Below, piece by piece: positions 25,335 to 39,586 of a stretch of DNA of 64,000 nt. Origin of the DNA: Glossina fuscipes (Eukaryota > Arthropoda > Insecta > Diptera > Glossinidae). The position numbers were made by a program, and so were the translations under genes. A model generated the notes under the pieces. It saw only the letters and a list, made by a program, of their open reading frames with translations, did no database searches and was not told where the DNA came from. How positions within the stretch are numbered: the first letter of the stretch is position 1; each line of letters opens with the position of its first letter. The stretch lies in the NCBI RefSeq assembly GCF_014805625.2, contig NW_023998417.1, positions 15,749,287 to 15,813,286 on the forward strand, written 5' to 3'.

Positions 25335-28300
25335 TCTTCTTTTACTTTCTTCAGATTCTGTCTGATTACCTTGGCTGTCTCTTCTTTCAATGTCTCAACT
25401 TTGCAGTTTTGAAAGTAGACAAACCTCGTTTTCAAATATGGCGGTTCATCGCGACAATCTTAGACGCATCTTCATTTATCCGACCGAAGCTGGCGAAAAA
25501 CTTCGTGTGCGTGTACATTATCGATGGATACCATCTATAAGTGAGAGTCGATAAAGATCTATACTTATCGAGTGTACTCAGCTATGAGCAACCGAGTTCC
25601 CCTGTGACTAGCTTGTGGCATGTTATGTAGTGAAATTAGAAGAGTTTAATGTCTATGAATTTCCATCAAGACCGCGCAGCACAAAGGGGCATCAAGTACC
25701 TTATCAAGCGTACATACGTATTCTTTGTTCTGCTCATGTCTACTTGTGCCCGTTGATGAGCCTACAAGTCCGCATAATTCTTTGCGGAATTCTTGAGGTT
25801 TGAAAACCGTGAAAACGTATACATTTCGCCCGCAAATTTGAAAATAAATCTGTATCTTTGAACGTTCAGTTCAAAATTCCTATATAGTACGCGTTGAATT
25901 TAAACTAAGACATGGATCATTTAGCTTATACTAAACGACCTATTCTTTATTCTTTTCAGTTCCTGCAACGTCTCGATGTTTGGTTGTAAATAATCAAAGC
26001 TACAATAATATAAGGTAGGAAGTGATTTTGCACTAAACTTAAGAACTATATATAAAGCACTTATCTTGAATAACATAGATATTTACTTTTCAAGTATTTG
26101 TATTCAATCAGCACGTTACGAATTAAATTATGACTGCAATGACATGTCTATGACAATGAAAGTAAACGAAACACATATAACATGAGAGGTAACAATAATA
26201 ATAATAGTAAGGGCTACGATGGCATGAAATTAAAATCATTTTAAATTGAACAACAACTGAAGATAGTTATTTAACCATGAAAGTATGCTATTTACAATCG
26301 TAAATAAAACATTCTTATATATACTCCTGCATACTGGATACACCCCCATGTTTATATATTTATATATTTATAATGACTTTGGCATTTATATCTATCAATG
26401 ACAAGGATTATGGGTCTAAGTATATTTATATACGTTTACCGGTATGTGCGCATTGTACCGCCTTCAGTTTTTTTATTATTTCTTTCTGCGCTTGACTGTA
26501 TAGGAAATCTAAACAATGCAAACTGAGTCCATGAACTTATGAGCACGAAAACAGGCAAGAAAATAATTTAGTAACTAAATTCGTTATGGCTAAAAGAGCA
26601 ACTAACTGTACGTTGAATTCATAACAGTTAAGAATCAGAATGAAACCATATCCATAAGAGCACATGAAAGATGCACGCATTAACAATGGATATCCTTGTA
26701 ATCGCAGCATAATAATAATGAATGCCTTGACAGTACTCGCTTGTTTGCTATTCAACATGCCAACAGATACTTAATAATCATTAACAATGGAATCATAGAC
26801 AACGTGACAATTATCTACATGACTTAAAGATTTAAATTCATATAAACATTGTTATACACAAGAAAGCTTTTCAATACTTTTTACTTTTTTTATAATTTTT
26901 CTCAACTTGTTATACTTGTTATATATGTTTGTATATATAGTTAAGATCCGCGAATGTAGAAAAAATGATTGTTATTTGATATAAAATTGGGAACGATTTG
27001 GGAAATTATTTTAAACATATTTCTTTGCTAAGTAAATCATAAAATAGTCAACAATTTTAATCAATAGCGATCTGTTTTAAAGTGTTCTCAAGAAGCTTTA
27101 ACTTTATTTAACGTCTTTACCCAACGTCTGCAATAGGCTTCTGTGGCGAATGAGTTATTTACATAAAACATGAATTTCCCATTGACGTTAAACGCATTGG
27201 CAGAACATAATCGAATCGATTAATAAATCCCCCGAACGAATTGAAGTCGAGATTTTTGAAAGTTTTCCAAACTTTATTTATTACGTTTAATAGAAGAGGT
27301 TTGTACAATGCTTTTAATTTTTTGCTTAAACATCTCAGACTTCTAGACAGTCAAACAGGGATTAGATGAACGCAAGAACATAAAACTCCAGGAGTAGATA
27401 GGCCCTATTTCTGGTCGTACGAGAATACTTGGTTCTGTGTAGTTTTGAAAACTATACCCAAATTAAACGTAAAGGAAACAACTCTCATTTTAAGTAAACC
27501 TCTTCCGGGGTGTTGCAAAGAGCACAATAATTTGTAAGAATGCTTACAAAGGAAGCATAGCTAAGAGAATAGTAAACATTACCTCGAGCAGGCATAGAAA
27601 TTGTAGCGGACAAAAAAAATATGCACATACAATGTGTGTGACATAAAAAAAAGAAAAATACCTAAAATAATCCTTAATATTACATGAAACATATATGTAG
27701 ATATATAAATGAATATTTTACGCTCACATAGATAAATTCATACACCGCACCTGCCATTGATCGGCTTTGTTGTCACATAGAAAAGCTTTAGGTGTAATGA
27801 AGAAAAATTCATGTTGATATTCCAGTAATGAATGGGATCCAATGGAAATGATGGTACAAGAACAAAGCTTAACGTTATTGCTGCAAGTTCGCATTTTTGT
27901 TATACGCGTTTGTTGGTTTTGTTATAACCATTATAATGTATTCGTTTGTAATATTATTACGCGTTGCCTGTACTCATCCGTTGCGGGCATGCACATTACG
28001 TATGTACAAGCAAGCAAGAACTTGTAGCTAAACCGTAAAACCCTCAACGGCGTCATAAAAATGTTATCAAGCATTAGTTTTTGTTAGGCTCATAATAAAC
28101 ATAAATTCCGAAACATTGTATTTCCTCATGCACTTCTATAATGGGTCCAAACATTTTTGTACTTGTAATCAAGGGATGTGAGGCAATTATTGTTGTTATC
28201 CATATAATAATTAACCGGAAAATCTTTTAACATATATGTATACGTAAGTGAATGTGAAGGCAGACGTCTTGTAACTGTTTATCCATGGTCGTCTGCAGAT

Positions 28301-29379
28301 ATTTAAAATTTGCGATTTATGTTCTTAGGTCGATTCGCCAGAATTACTCATGAAAAATTTGAAGCAATGCAATGTTATTTTGCGTAAGAACGATATTAAC
28401 TGGAGCAAAGTTCACTATTAAGAGAAGAAAACTCGATTTGTTTAGCAGTCTCATCTTAATAGAGTGTAATCGCGAATCTGGGACTATTGTAATGCATACA
28501 CATTTAAGTAGCAGCTTATCCGGCTAAAGTGACACGATGACAAGGATATCGAAGGTTTGAATATCAATTTCCAATCGACAATCGTCTATCCTTATCAAGC
28601 ATTTGTTTTATTCTTCGCAGTCTGCTTCCATTATTAATTTAGAAAATATATATTTTTGTTAATATTCAATCAATTCAGATCAATAAATTAAGCATTCTAT
28701 CTGCCTGCAATACCGACTCGTTAAAATGTAAACACAATGTTCGCTTCATGTATTAATAAAACTTGTGGTTTTGCTTTGAATAAATTCTATTAATATTTTC
28801 TATCGAAACTCCTACATGCTGCAACACATTTTATTAATAATTCGCTTGGTTAACACAACAACAAGTGTACATATATTGGCTATTAAGAGGGGTCGCACAC
28901 CATTATTCATGTTATTGCACTGTTTTCCGTAATTACGGTTTACTATAACAGAAAGTGGCCAACTCAAGTTTACCACATGGGAAAAAGCGTATAAACGAGA
29001 AGACTGGATTGGTATTCAAATTGTAAATTGCATTAGTTTGTTTAACGTACATTCTATACGTTATGGTCACGTAGAAAACAAAAGATAAAAAGAATTAATT
29101 TTGATGCATTGACGACAACGTTCAGTTTTCTTAAAGAAAAGATTTGCTCTAGCGATCCTTCTTCAAGAATTTAAATTAAACTCTGCTACACTTAATTATA
29201 AATTGTGTTCGACTTTCTTTATAAAGTACTATAAAGAAATTATCTCAAGTTTTTCAAGCTAGGGCCTTTTAATTGAAGACATTCAGTACATGCGAGGCCT
29301 AATTATTTGAATTGTTTTCTCAGCACTTTTTATAGCCATCATTGATATTCCTTTTGTCAAAACGTTTGCGACGCTCAGC

Positions 29380-29560
29380 AGGAAGCTTCATAGACCCTAC
29401 AAGGTATACATATTCTTGACCAGCGTTAAATTCTGAATAGATTCAAGCATGCCCGTCTGTCTGTCTGTGTAAGATCTGTTGTGAACGTTCTCCTGACCAC
29501 GAAGATGAAGCTATCGACTTGAAATTTGGCAGAAACATTGGAAGTTCTTGCGTACAGGTT
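29380..29560 (+). repeat. Dispersed fly-type repeat copy
   Basis: The order of segments is GACCCTACAAGGTATACATA, then ATTCTTGACCAGCGTTAAAT, then a CCGTCTGTCTGTCTG tract, then AAGCTATCGACTTGAAATTT. From memory this matches a degenerate repeat seen across many dipteran genomes. The match to that wording is good enough to call a repeat, but not to name its family or class. Boundaries are approximate. Confidence 0.6.
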
Positions 29561-32500
29561 GGTAATGCGAATGGCAAAGTCATCCATTCGCAAAAACGCA
29601 GACACGGCCTACAAATTTGCAAAAGAATTTGGAAAACTTTTCAAACTTTTCAAAAGACACGTCTACAATACCCACGCGCCTATACGACAAAAACTTTTGT
29701 TTTGAAAATAAAAAAAAGCTTCGACCACGTCTTATTATAAAGCACGAAAACTTAGGTCTTTTACTTTTTTATGCTTTTTAGGATAATTGTGATTCTTTCA
29801 CGACCGAATACAATTTTTTCATTTAATATTCTTCCTTTGCGCGTGCAGTAATATCGTTTAATTGAACATTATTTTATAGCCGAAAATTTTGAAATATCAT
29901 ACTTGTCATTATATTATTCACTTAGTTACGCACGAAAGGTTTAATGTAAACTTATATTAGCTTTAATTTCGTTTTGTAGGAAAAATTATGTTCCGTATTG
30001 CATACGGAAGGAAAAGAAGAAGTAAAAAGGAATGTTCTGTTTTTATCTATAAAACTTTCGACAATTAATTAAAAAGTTATAATATATTCGAAACGAAACC
30101 CGTACAATACATTCACACGTATTTTAAGCCACCTATCACGGCATAGTAGTTAAGTTTAACAATTTGGTTACAATTTTTGCAAAACGTGTGAAAAGATTGC
30201 AAGAAACCGCTAAGAGGATATATACATATTCCATCACTCCATATACCCGAATTTCCCCAATGCTTAAACCGGGATATATTCATCCCAGCACGATACTGTA
30301 AATGGGTCCATTAAACGCTATTCAACGCTACATTCGCACTCCTATCCATCCACAAAATATACACGTTTCCAACTAATTGTTTTCCAACGACTTGAACAAA
30401 TGAAAACTTCATCTCATCATATTCAACAAACATTAGTTAAGTTAGCACACTCATCGATTTACAGGTGACCCGATAGGTAGTTGGCAAATGAGAGAAGTGG
30501 AGTTTTCCTCTTCGCTAAAATAGTAATAGATACTTCTTTTGACTAGAGCTGATTGTCAAAATTCCTTGCAACAATTAGAAACAGTTTATCGTTTGCAAGC
30601 ATAACGTTCTAGATATATATATAAAAACTTTTTTATACAGGCTTACATAAATTGAGGACAAAATGCTACCATTTTGCTTCATTTGCAGCGTCAACTGTCT
30701 AAACTTTTGTGAATTAAAATTACTTATGTTCTGCAAAAGTGGATTTTGCTGAATTTTACATATGCATGTTTAAGATGTGCAACCAAAATCAGCTTACTTG
30801 TGTCAATAGAATCATTCATTGCATTAACCTGAAATCGATAAACTAATAAATAGTTTAATGCAAATTTGAGCAATAATTAAATAGACTGGCTATCTTAGCG
30901 TATACTTAACATACAAATTAAATATCGCTAGTACGTATCAGCTGATCAATCTCTCTAATGCCCTAAGAACTTAGTTGTTAAGTGGAAAGGCTTCAATAAA
31001 TTTTTAAAAAACTCAAAGAAAAGTTGCTCACATTTTGTTTATAGTAAATGCTGCATTGTTTTCGTTGCATGTTCTTATAAGTTTGGCATAAAAATATGGT
31101 GTAACTATCGCTAGCTTAGTGACAGCTGGCTTAAGACAGAATTCTGAGACTTGACACGGAGACTTGAGGTCTGAGGCAACTTTTATAATGTAATGACTAA
31201 GAGCTTGTTGAGATACTAATAAGGAGAAAATTGTTAAGTCATAGCAGACTTATTACTATTTTTATACATTTTTGTAAATATAGGGAAAAAGACGGCTACA
31301 TGTGCCACTCCGGAATTTACAAAGCATAAAGAAAGATAATTTGTAATAAGTTGCATAAACATTCTTTATGTAGTAACCTACACAAGCCAACACTGCCGTT
31401 GTACTTTTGCCCAAACTTTATGCTTTTTTAAATGAGAGAATTTATTTAATAATATTGAAAAATGTCTTAAATTAGTTTATGCTCAATGTGATGTTTATTA
31501 AATTCACCCAAACATCAAAATCGATTCTTTACAGTTGCTTTTTTAAAATTATTTTCATTGAGTTATATTTTTTTTATACACTTCACACATGTGCATGCTC
31601 CTGCCCGAATAATACGAAAAAGTTACATGACGAGTAAGGACTAAGAGTTGACGTTTGCAATTTTTTTGTCTTTTAGATTGATATGAAACAAAATTTAAAT
31701 TATGACATCAGTCACATCGGAGCAACAACTATATATATATATACCTAAAATATTTTCTACGACACGCTAATAGCAAACAAAGCTTATAATGAATACGAGA
31801 ATCGACTTCAGCTTGATTTATACATTCAAACAGAATCATCTCATATCTATTTATATAATAAGAAAATGATTGTCTTGCGTAAGCGTAATAGAGAAATAGC
31901 TACGGATAAAAAAGTAAATCAGTAAATTTCCATGAAATGAAAGCATATCTGCACATACGTCGAGAGCGCACAAATGTGTACGAACTTGAGAAAAAGAAAT
32001 ACTTTCGTATTTGAAAGGAAAAATGGCAGTGACTGCAAGTTGTCTGCAGGATATCAATAAATTATTGAACATTAAAAGAACCAGAACAGAAAGAAAGGCG
32101 CTCGCAGATCCAAAAATATCTATGAAAAATTAAAGTGTAAATATTAAAAACAAAATGTAACTAAATTATTTGCTCGTAGATACAATGGATATAACATAAG
32201 CTCATTAAACGGTCCTTTAGGCTTTTCTTGTCAACAAAGCTCGCTAGTATGTCCGACATTTTGAAGTACATTAGAACACGAGAGAGCGTTGATTTAAGTA
32301 ACGGCAAATACTCTTGTGGAAGCATTTAGAAAAAAGGAATAGAAAATAATAAGTATTTTTAACCTTTTTCATAAACAACCTTTTATTTTTATTTATTCGT
32401 CATTTATCATAAATGGCATAAGCCGGGAATTTAATATGAAAGGATGTGTGAAGCGCGCATGAAATCGAGCCAACATCAAATATATTAGTTCTTTCCCACA

Positions 32501-33540
32501 ATAAATGCTTATGCATTAAACATATTGCATATCACTTATATCTATCTATAGTTGATCTGTTATAAATTGCTTTTTAAGTATGCATAAAATGTTTGCATTA
32601 TAATACAGAGATATATGGATGCGTGGATATTAAAAAATATTAAAATATTCATATTCGTATTTGTCCTGAAATAATTGCAACAAATTGCTCAGTTTTATGA
32701 TTGCGAAAGCAGTCAAAGGAAATTATGAAACCCGGCTTAGTTTGCTTATCTCAGATATTATTTGACATATATCATTGTTAACGCGTCGCTTTACGGCGTC
32801 TGATTAAACCTACATAATGTACCGTATACATGGGCGCGTATATCTCTGGTTCGATAAATTTGAACCTTTATGCTGCTAACCAGATCTTTTTCCTAAATTC
32901 CTAAAGCCTGACAATGCAAGATAGAGAACTTTGTCATCTAAATTATAGATATAATTCATCTCGTATATTGTTGATAGTTGTTAAACTATCTGAGATGATA
33001 GCACGGCAACCTACGTCGTCTGTCGTTTTCCAATACTAAAATACAATCAATAATAATTAATACATAGAGATAAATTTTACCTATCCTTAATTAATCGAAA
33101 AGCAACAAATTTGACATCAGAATTCGTATATGGCAGGACTAAAAGGGGTGGCATTGTTCTGTTGGCAGCAATGGGGACACTTCCCAGGACGCTTTCACAA
33201 ATTCGATCGCGCCTATACACGTGATACCAAGAACAAAATAAGTTCCCTAACATTAGTGACGTTTCAGTATACGCTAAGGCACGATAATTACGATAGATGA
33301 ATTGACAAGTGTTTTACTTAAGATTCTATATAAACGAACGTAATAGTAACTTATCTAGTTTTGCAAGGAATATTTCAATGCGCAATGTGCGTATTACAAG
33401 TAGGAAGAAGTTATAGTAAGAACTGGATTAACGTCTCAACAGATACCACCAGAACATGAAAAGTTGATTGTTAAGTCGTAAAAAATTTTTTGTGAGTTAA
33501 CCAATAAACTATTAATGACTTTTTTGAAATATGTCTTAAG

Positions 33541-33556
33541 GTTTCCTTAAGGAAAC
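33541..33556. repeat. 16-bp perfect palindrome
   Basis: GTTTCCTTAAGGAAAC equals its own reverse complement and is directly preceded by another CTTAAG. It may be a dimeric binding site or chance. Confidence 0.75.
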
Positions 33557-34861
33557 TATAGAAATATGTACTCTCCGCATAATATTACGAGCTTTTCATC
33601 TATCTGTTATCTAATCCATCTGTTACGTATAAAAAATCATGCGTATACCGCTAAAGTCCCATAAAACCAAAAAAAAAAAGAGCAACGGGTCGTTCCTACT
33701 TGTTAGCGAATACTCCAGTTATCAGGGCTTGCATTGATTGATTGTGAAATTGCTCGCGATTATTATGATCACTTAAAAATGAATCGCACCCTATCTTACT
33801 CATTGAATTTTCTTACAACCGCTCCGATGAAACAAACACAAACGTAGAGTAAGGCAATAAGTAAGCAATGAAAAATTCAACCAAACGAAAGAAATAAAGA
33901 GATAGGGCGAGATTCCTTTGAGCTACACCGATCCTCTTTTCTGCATGCAACTAAAATTTTTAAGACATGTTCATGAAATATTAGAACAAGTGCGAATGCA
34001 AGTCATCATTAAAAATTGAATTATCCCTAACAATATGAAAATTCTATCTAACATAAGTTTTATCAGAATCGTTGCACATTATTACATTTTAAAAGATGAT
34101 GCGGCTACATATATGTAATTGTGGCTAATCAATATATTGGCACACATCAATGTCGACATATAAAGTGATATAATTATATATTGACCATATAGGAGGTTAT
34201 GGTTATCTCACAATTTATATATATTTTCACTTCTTTGTGTTTTCTGAGAAAAGGTAGTTCTCAAAATTGCTTACATCTCTAAGCCTTTAGCTTTAAATAT
34301 GCTGAAGTAGTTTGTGGTGGGACGGTGGTGTATGCCTATTTCACATGAAAACATATTTACAAAAAACATGAGCACAGGTTGGAAAGATATCAAATTACCC
34401 CAATTAATATTGCAACGAAATCAAATTATATTAAATTCATATATTCGCCAAAGGGTCGCAAATAGATATAGCGTAGCAAAAATATCTCTCTCATATTAAA
34501 CCAATAATTTACTTAGAAAAACATTAAATTGAGAAGAGCATTTTTCAATGAGCTGATAAACAATGTAGTTATATGCGGATTATCATGTGTGTATTCAATC
34601 ACTTGCAACAAACAAAAAGCAAGAAACAAAAGACAATATTTTGACCTTAAAAATACTGCCCGCATAATGAACTTTTAAAGGACCGAGAATGACTTCAATG
34701 AAAATGGAAAAAAAGCGGTTTCACCTGCAAGTTTAACTTTACTCTAATATTAGAAAAGTCCAAAAGGAACATTTTCTTTATCTGTTTTCTCGTAGTACTA
34801 AAGAGGAACATATCACATAAAACAAGCGCTCGATTAGAAAAATATGTCGAGACCATATCAC

Positions 34862-34888
34862 CACGTGACCACGTGCTCCATTCACGTG
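34862..34888. promoter_or_regulatory. Cluster of three CACGTG E-boxes
   Basis: CACGTG occurs at 34862-34867, 34870-34875 and 34883-34888. This hexamer is bound by bHLH factors such as Myc/Max and Clock/Cycle. Three copies in 27 bp of AT-rich DNA are unlikely by chance. The nearest known start codons are those of CCT1 (5.5 kb away) and the receptor (19 kb away). Confidence 0.45.
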
Positions 34889-36892
34889 TAGATGTTAATG
34901 TAGATAATTAGCTAATAGGATGCTATACTCTATCAACTGCGTTCTATCTATCATATGTGATTTGTTCCAACACCGAAATATTTTTATTTGTATACAAGTA
35001 AATAGAAACTGCAGCTGATAGTGGATATTAACAATTTCGAATATTATCCGAATATTTATTTTTTCGCCATTCCTCTTAGTTCCTAATGGTAAAGCTTTTT
35101 GTAATCACTCGTTCGATTGCCCACAATCAGGAAAGTAGAGAGTAATCAGAGTTGAATCAGTTTGAAACTACTTACTTATTCGTGCGGCTAAATTGTGACA
35201 GTTGAATAATCCAAAAGAGGTCAGACAAAGCAGCTGAAATGAAATATACTTTCGATCCGCAATAACGTGTATTAGGACAAGTTTTTTCCAATTAACAGAA
35301 AAGTTTTACAAATATAACGCAATTGTCTTGATTTTCAATTTTAGATTTATATGTATAGAGCAAGAAACTGCAAAGCAACGAAATGCCTTTATTTATATTA
35401 AAAAGAAAAAAATAAATAAAGAATCTTTAAATTTGAATACAATTTACTCGTGTAATCAGCTTCTTAGCACACTTCACATTTTTGTTTTTAATAAGCAACT
35501 GTAGATAGGCAACATTTTTGCTGTTATTTTATTCTCGCGTTAATTATTCATTTTTATTCTCAAAATCCGTACACATTGCCAAGAAATTCTACTTTCGCTA
35601 ACGCCGTTCAGTTTCATTAAAATTTTTTACGTACGTACGTATCACGTGTATTTCGTTAGGTTATAACTTTTTGATAGCGAGCGACATGTGACCGATTAAC
35701 TCCTATGTAAACTGATGAATGAATGCTTATCTCTATGAAGAAGTAAAAAATTTCACTAAGTACCATCAGTACTCGTTACTCAACTTTTTTTCCTTTACTG
35801 CGTTTTTCATTGTTGCTCATCCTTTCGCGTTACAACGAACTTTCACGAAATCATTCGGACATTTCCCTTTATAAGAGAACTATGCAAAAGCATTCAAAGA
35901 GTTGTTAAATTGTTTTTAGCTCTCTTGAAAGAAATCATATGACACACGTTTACTCATCACAGAACATACATTCGAAGTGTGTGTTTTTGAAGGAGATTTT
36001 TGTGTGTGTACATTTTTTAGCAAGTCCGTAGTAGTAGACATTGCTTGCTAGATTCATCTGGTTTTACTTTCCTAACTTTTTCAACCGCTCTATTCCGTGG
36101 ATTCTGTTCGTTTACTTAATTTAAGAACGTGAATAACATTCCTACGTATCTTAACATACCTTTGTTTCCTAATAAACGTACAATGACAGCTCACTGTGTT
36201 ACATATCTCGCCTCTTTATTACAACATTTGACTTTATTCGCTATTTTCTTGGTGTATGAGCAATCACTCAGGGCATGTCTCCTATTCGTGTTACACGTGT
36301 GACGGTCCGAAAAGATGGAGAAAGATAAAGAGATAGGGAGGACGATAATGGTTGCGTGCCAAAGCGGTAAGCCTTTACCGACCGAGCACCCACTACAATT
36401 ACCGCACTTGACCTAATCAGCTGCTCGGCTAATTAAAAATTATTCTGGGAAGTTAATACATCGGTCAACAAACCATAAACTAAACTTATAAGTTCTCTAC
36501 TTGATGCAAAGTTCGACTGTATTCTAGCATAAGAAATACAATCAGAGCAACGCTTCTATAACATTTCGATTCCATTTTTACAGAACGATTTGCCACCCTC
36601 AAAATATGCGTCAGCTCGCCCAGGGACCTCATCATTTTACCTAAGCATTCGAATTCTTCTTGTTTCGAAAATAATAATATTTGACAACCGTAACCTGAGG
36701 ATTGCCTTTTTTAAGAACAATGTAGATTTTTTACTTTGTCTCGATCAATATAGTTTTTAAAAATACCAAAATGTAAAAATATTTTTATTCCATGCCACAT
36801 TTCTTTTACATAAATTTCTACATTTTTCAAATGAAAAGTGTCACGATGGAGTTAAATAACGAATAAAATTCTTACAAACGAAGAGAAAAAAA

Positions 36893-36952
36893 TATATAAT
36901 ATATACATGTATATATATATAAATATATATACATATATATATGTACACATAT
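36893..36952. repeat. TA-rich microsatellite
   Basis: Imperfect (TA)n with ATAC interruptions. A simple repeat. Confidence 0.85.
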
Positions 36953-38519
36953 GTGCATGCACGCTAGCAACTTACATATACTCTGTAACACACGCTTTGT
37001 AAGCACAGAGCAAACCATCCACCTAATTAAATATATTAACAAGAAAACTTTGTAAGTTGTAGAAAGCAAGAATCAGGATTCGATTATTCCTTTCAATTTC
37101 CAAGGGTCACACTAATGTAATGTAGTTGAAGTCTGTTGTCCTCTCTACTTATTGTGTTTTTCATGCACCCGTACCCATTACGTTGCTTTTTTTTTCTCAT
37201 TACAATAATTCAATTTCTTTTCATCCTTTTTCTGGAATATTGACGGAAATCACCTGTAACCACAAATAACATAGGTCTTCACATACCTACAAGCGTAGAC
37301 AACGTGATTAAACAATGACAATGAACGACCGTCGTTGATTGAAGCAAAGAGGCTTTTGTGTTCAATTACAGGAACATTGATAGTAAATACAAAAAAAGGT
37401 AAACAACAAAATTTAACCATTTCATCTATGAGACAGTGTGTGTGCTTTAAGTGAACTATATGATGGGTATATTTTATGTTCGCATATGTGGACATTTAGC
37501 AAACACTCACAACAAACAACGCAAAACGTCACTTGTTAGCATACATACCCCAGATATTATTGAACAAGGAATTCCTTCACTTCTCGGCAACGGCAACAAC
37601 TTGTTCACCGTGAAAAAAAAATTAGCAATCAGCTTTGATATCAGGAATATGTCTGCTGTAGTAGAGCTTACTTAGTTAGCGTATATTATACGTTATTGCT
37701 TGATTTTTTTGAGATTGTTTTGCGTGCCAATGCCAATGCAGCGATATATGCCAGCTACGTGTTCAACTGGACGTAAGCGCTTAAAATCATTCTCATGTTT
37801 TGGCATTTCCGTTGCATATGTATGCATGTGTTTAGCCCTTAAAACCCTTAAGGTCCGCAAAGCATTTCTCTTTTTTGTGGTTTTCCGAATTTATTTCTCT
37901 TTCGAAAACAAAACTAACGCAGTTCTCAATGTTTCTCTTACAAATTTTATTTACGCTTTGTAATGTGCGGTACGTTTAACAAAAACAATTTCTCAGGCTT
38001 TCATTTAGCCCTTCACATACTTTTTTTATTTCTTTCCTATAAAATTGTAAGTAAAAAAGGAAAGGTTTATTCGCTATAGGTTGTACGGTACAAAGCAAAC
38101 GTGCAATAAATTTAAAATAAAAATAAACGCAAGGTTGTCCTGTCATTAGCAACGTTACGCTATATATGGTTCAATAGAAATCAAAAGTTCTCGTCTTCAC
38201 AATGCTATTGTGATAACTCTTCATTTTGATTTTCTCCTTTCATTCGTTATCGCAAGTTTTTGATAATCCCCTGTACCTAATTCGCTTGTATATGCTCTCT
38301 TTCTCAAAATTTTAGAAAATCCCAATTCGCAAAAACGGACAGTTTTCACTTCCTTTCACTTTTTAACAAGTTGATTTTCGTAACAGCATCCCGATGCACT
38401 TCTAGCTCGGATATTATGCTGTGATGCACTTGGGGATGATCAGGCGATTTTCTCTGTTCGGTTTTTTTTTTTCTGGGGAGATAATTGATTATCGTCAAGA
38501 GGCCAATGGTGTATCATAG

Positions 38520-38967
38520 TCACCAACTTTCCAGTATATATTTCCCATCAAAATTTCCATTGCAGTGCATTATAACTTCCTCTCCTAACTGCCTTAATTC
38601 CACACAAACGCTAACACCATCATAGCTCGCCTGGTGGGCTAAAATATACATATGATCGACCTCCCTCCACTTTGTAGTGGACGCAAATATTGCGCAGCTT
38701 TGCACACACGTTTGCGACTCTTCCCAGGTTCTTTGTACTGCAGCAACTCTTGCGCTCCTCCTGCAGGATACGCCAGCGGCGCAGAGATATGTCCAAAAAC
38801 TATGGATATATTTACGAAATACTAAATATCGCAATACTAATCTTTATGCACACCAATGCGACTTTCCACAATCATTCACGCCTTACTATGGTCTTTGTTG
38901 TATTTTTTTAGGGGTTCCGCCGAAGTTGTCATTGGCCAAGGCTCTAGTGGTATCCACTATCACCTAA
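38520..38967. other. Patch open in several frames on both strands
   Basis: On the minus strand 38834-38520 is open for 104 codons. On the plus strand two overlapping frames cover 38677-38967. The patch is less AT-rich than its surroundings. No domain, splice phase or family was recognised, and the several open frames point to composition rather than selection. It lies 1.5-1.9 kb upstream of CCT1 and could hold non-coding exon or control sequence. Confidence 0.2.
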
Positions 38968-39533
38968 AAAAAAATTGAAAATATGAAGAATTTTTTGGCT
39001 CTTTAATTTTTTTATCATTTACTGAGCCGCCACGCATTATTATCATGCCCAATCCAATGGTTTTCCAGGTAAGCTCTCTCACCGACGTGCTTCCGCAAAT
39101 GCGAATCTTGGAAAATTTGAAATTGACAGCCATGATTTTCGCCATGTGAAATGGATATACTTGTGTAAATAAAAATAAGTTGCTAATACATAAATGGCTT
39201 TGAAAAGCGTGCTCTTTTTTGTGCATCGCGGTTGTCCTTGTTCCTCTCTCCAATAAACGACTGTAAAAGGAAGTTACGGTATACTACAAATGTACACATT
39301 AGTTAACATTCCTCCATTTATTGCGCATAAATTTTAATATTCAACATGAAAAATCATTCCTCTTCTAATTGCTTTTTATATTTTACTTTTACACCTGTTT
39401 TCCTAATGACGCAACTTTAAAAGAGATTTTTGACAACTTTTCTTGGCTTATGCGCAATGTTAATACAAATTTTTTCTCAAGGGCAGCAATTTTACTGTCG
39501 CCAGATTTGACATAACATAGCGAGCACATTTGT

Positions 39534-39586
39534 CGACAATCACCAGCAAATTTGCTTACATGAATAAATTTTACTGGTGATTGTCG
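39534..39586. ncRNA. Pre-miRNA-like hairpin candidate
   Basis: CGACAATCACCAG at 39534-39546 is an exact reverse complement of 39574-39586. Inside it AAATTT at 39548-39553 pairs with AAATTT at 39566-39571. This gives a stem of 13 plus 6 pairs with a small 1-by-2 internal loop and a 12-base terminal loop (39554-39565). The size is near that of a fly microRNA precursor. Expression is unknown; it could instead be a small inverted-repeat element. Confidence 0.3.

Noticed and set aside
39534..39586. Calling the hairpin a confirmed microRNA
   Set aside because: The stem is interrupted and slightly short, and there is no evidence of expression, so it is kept only as a candidate.
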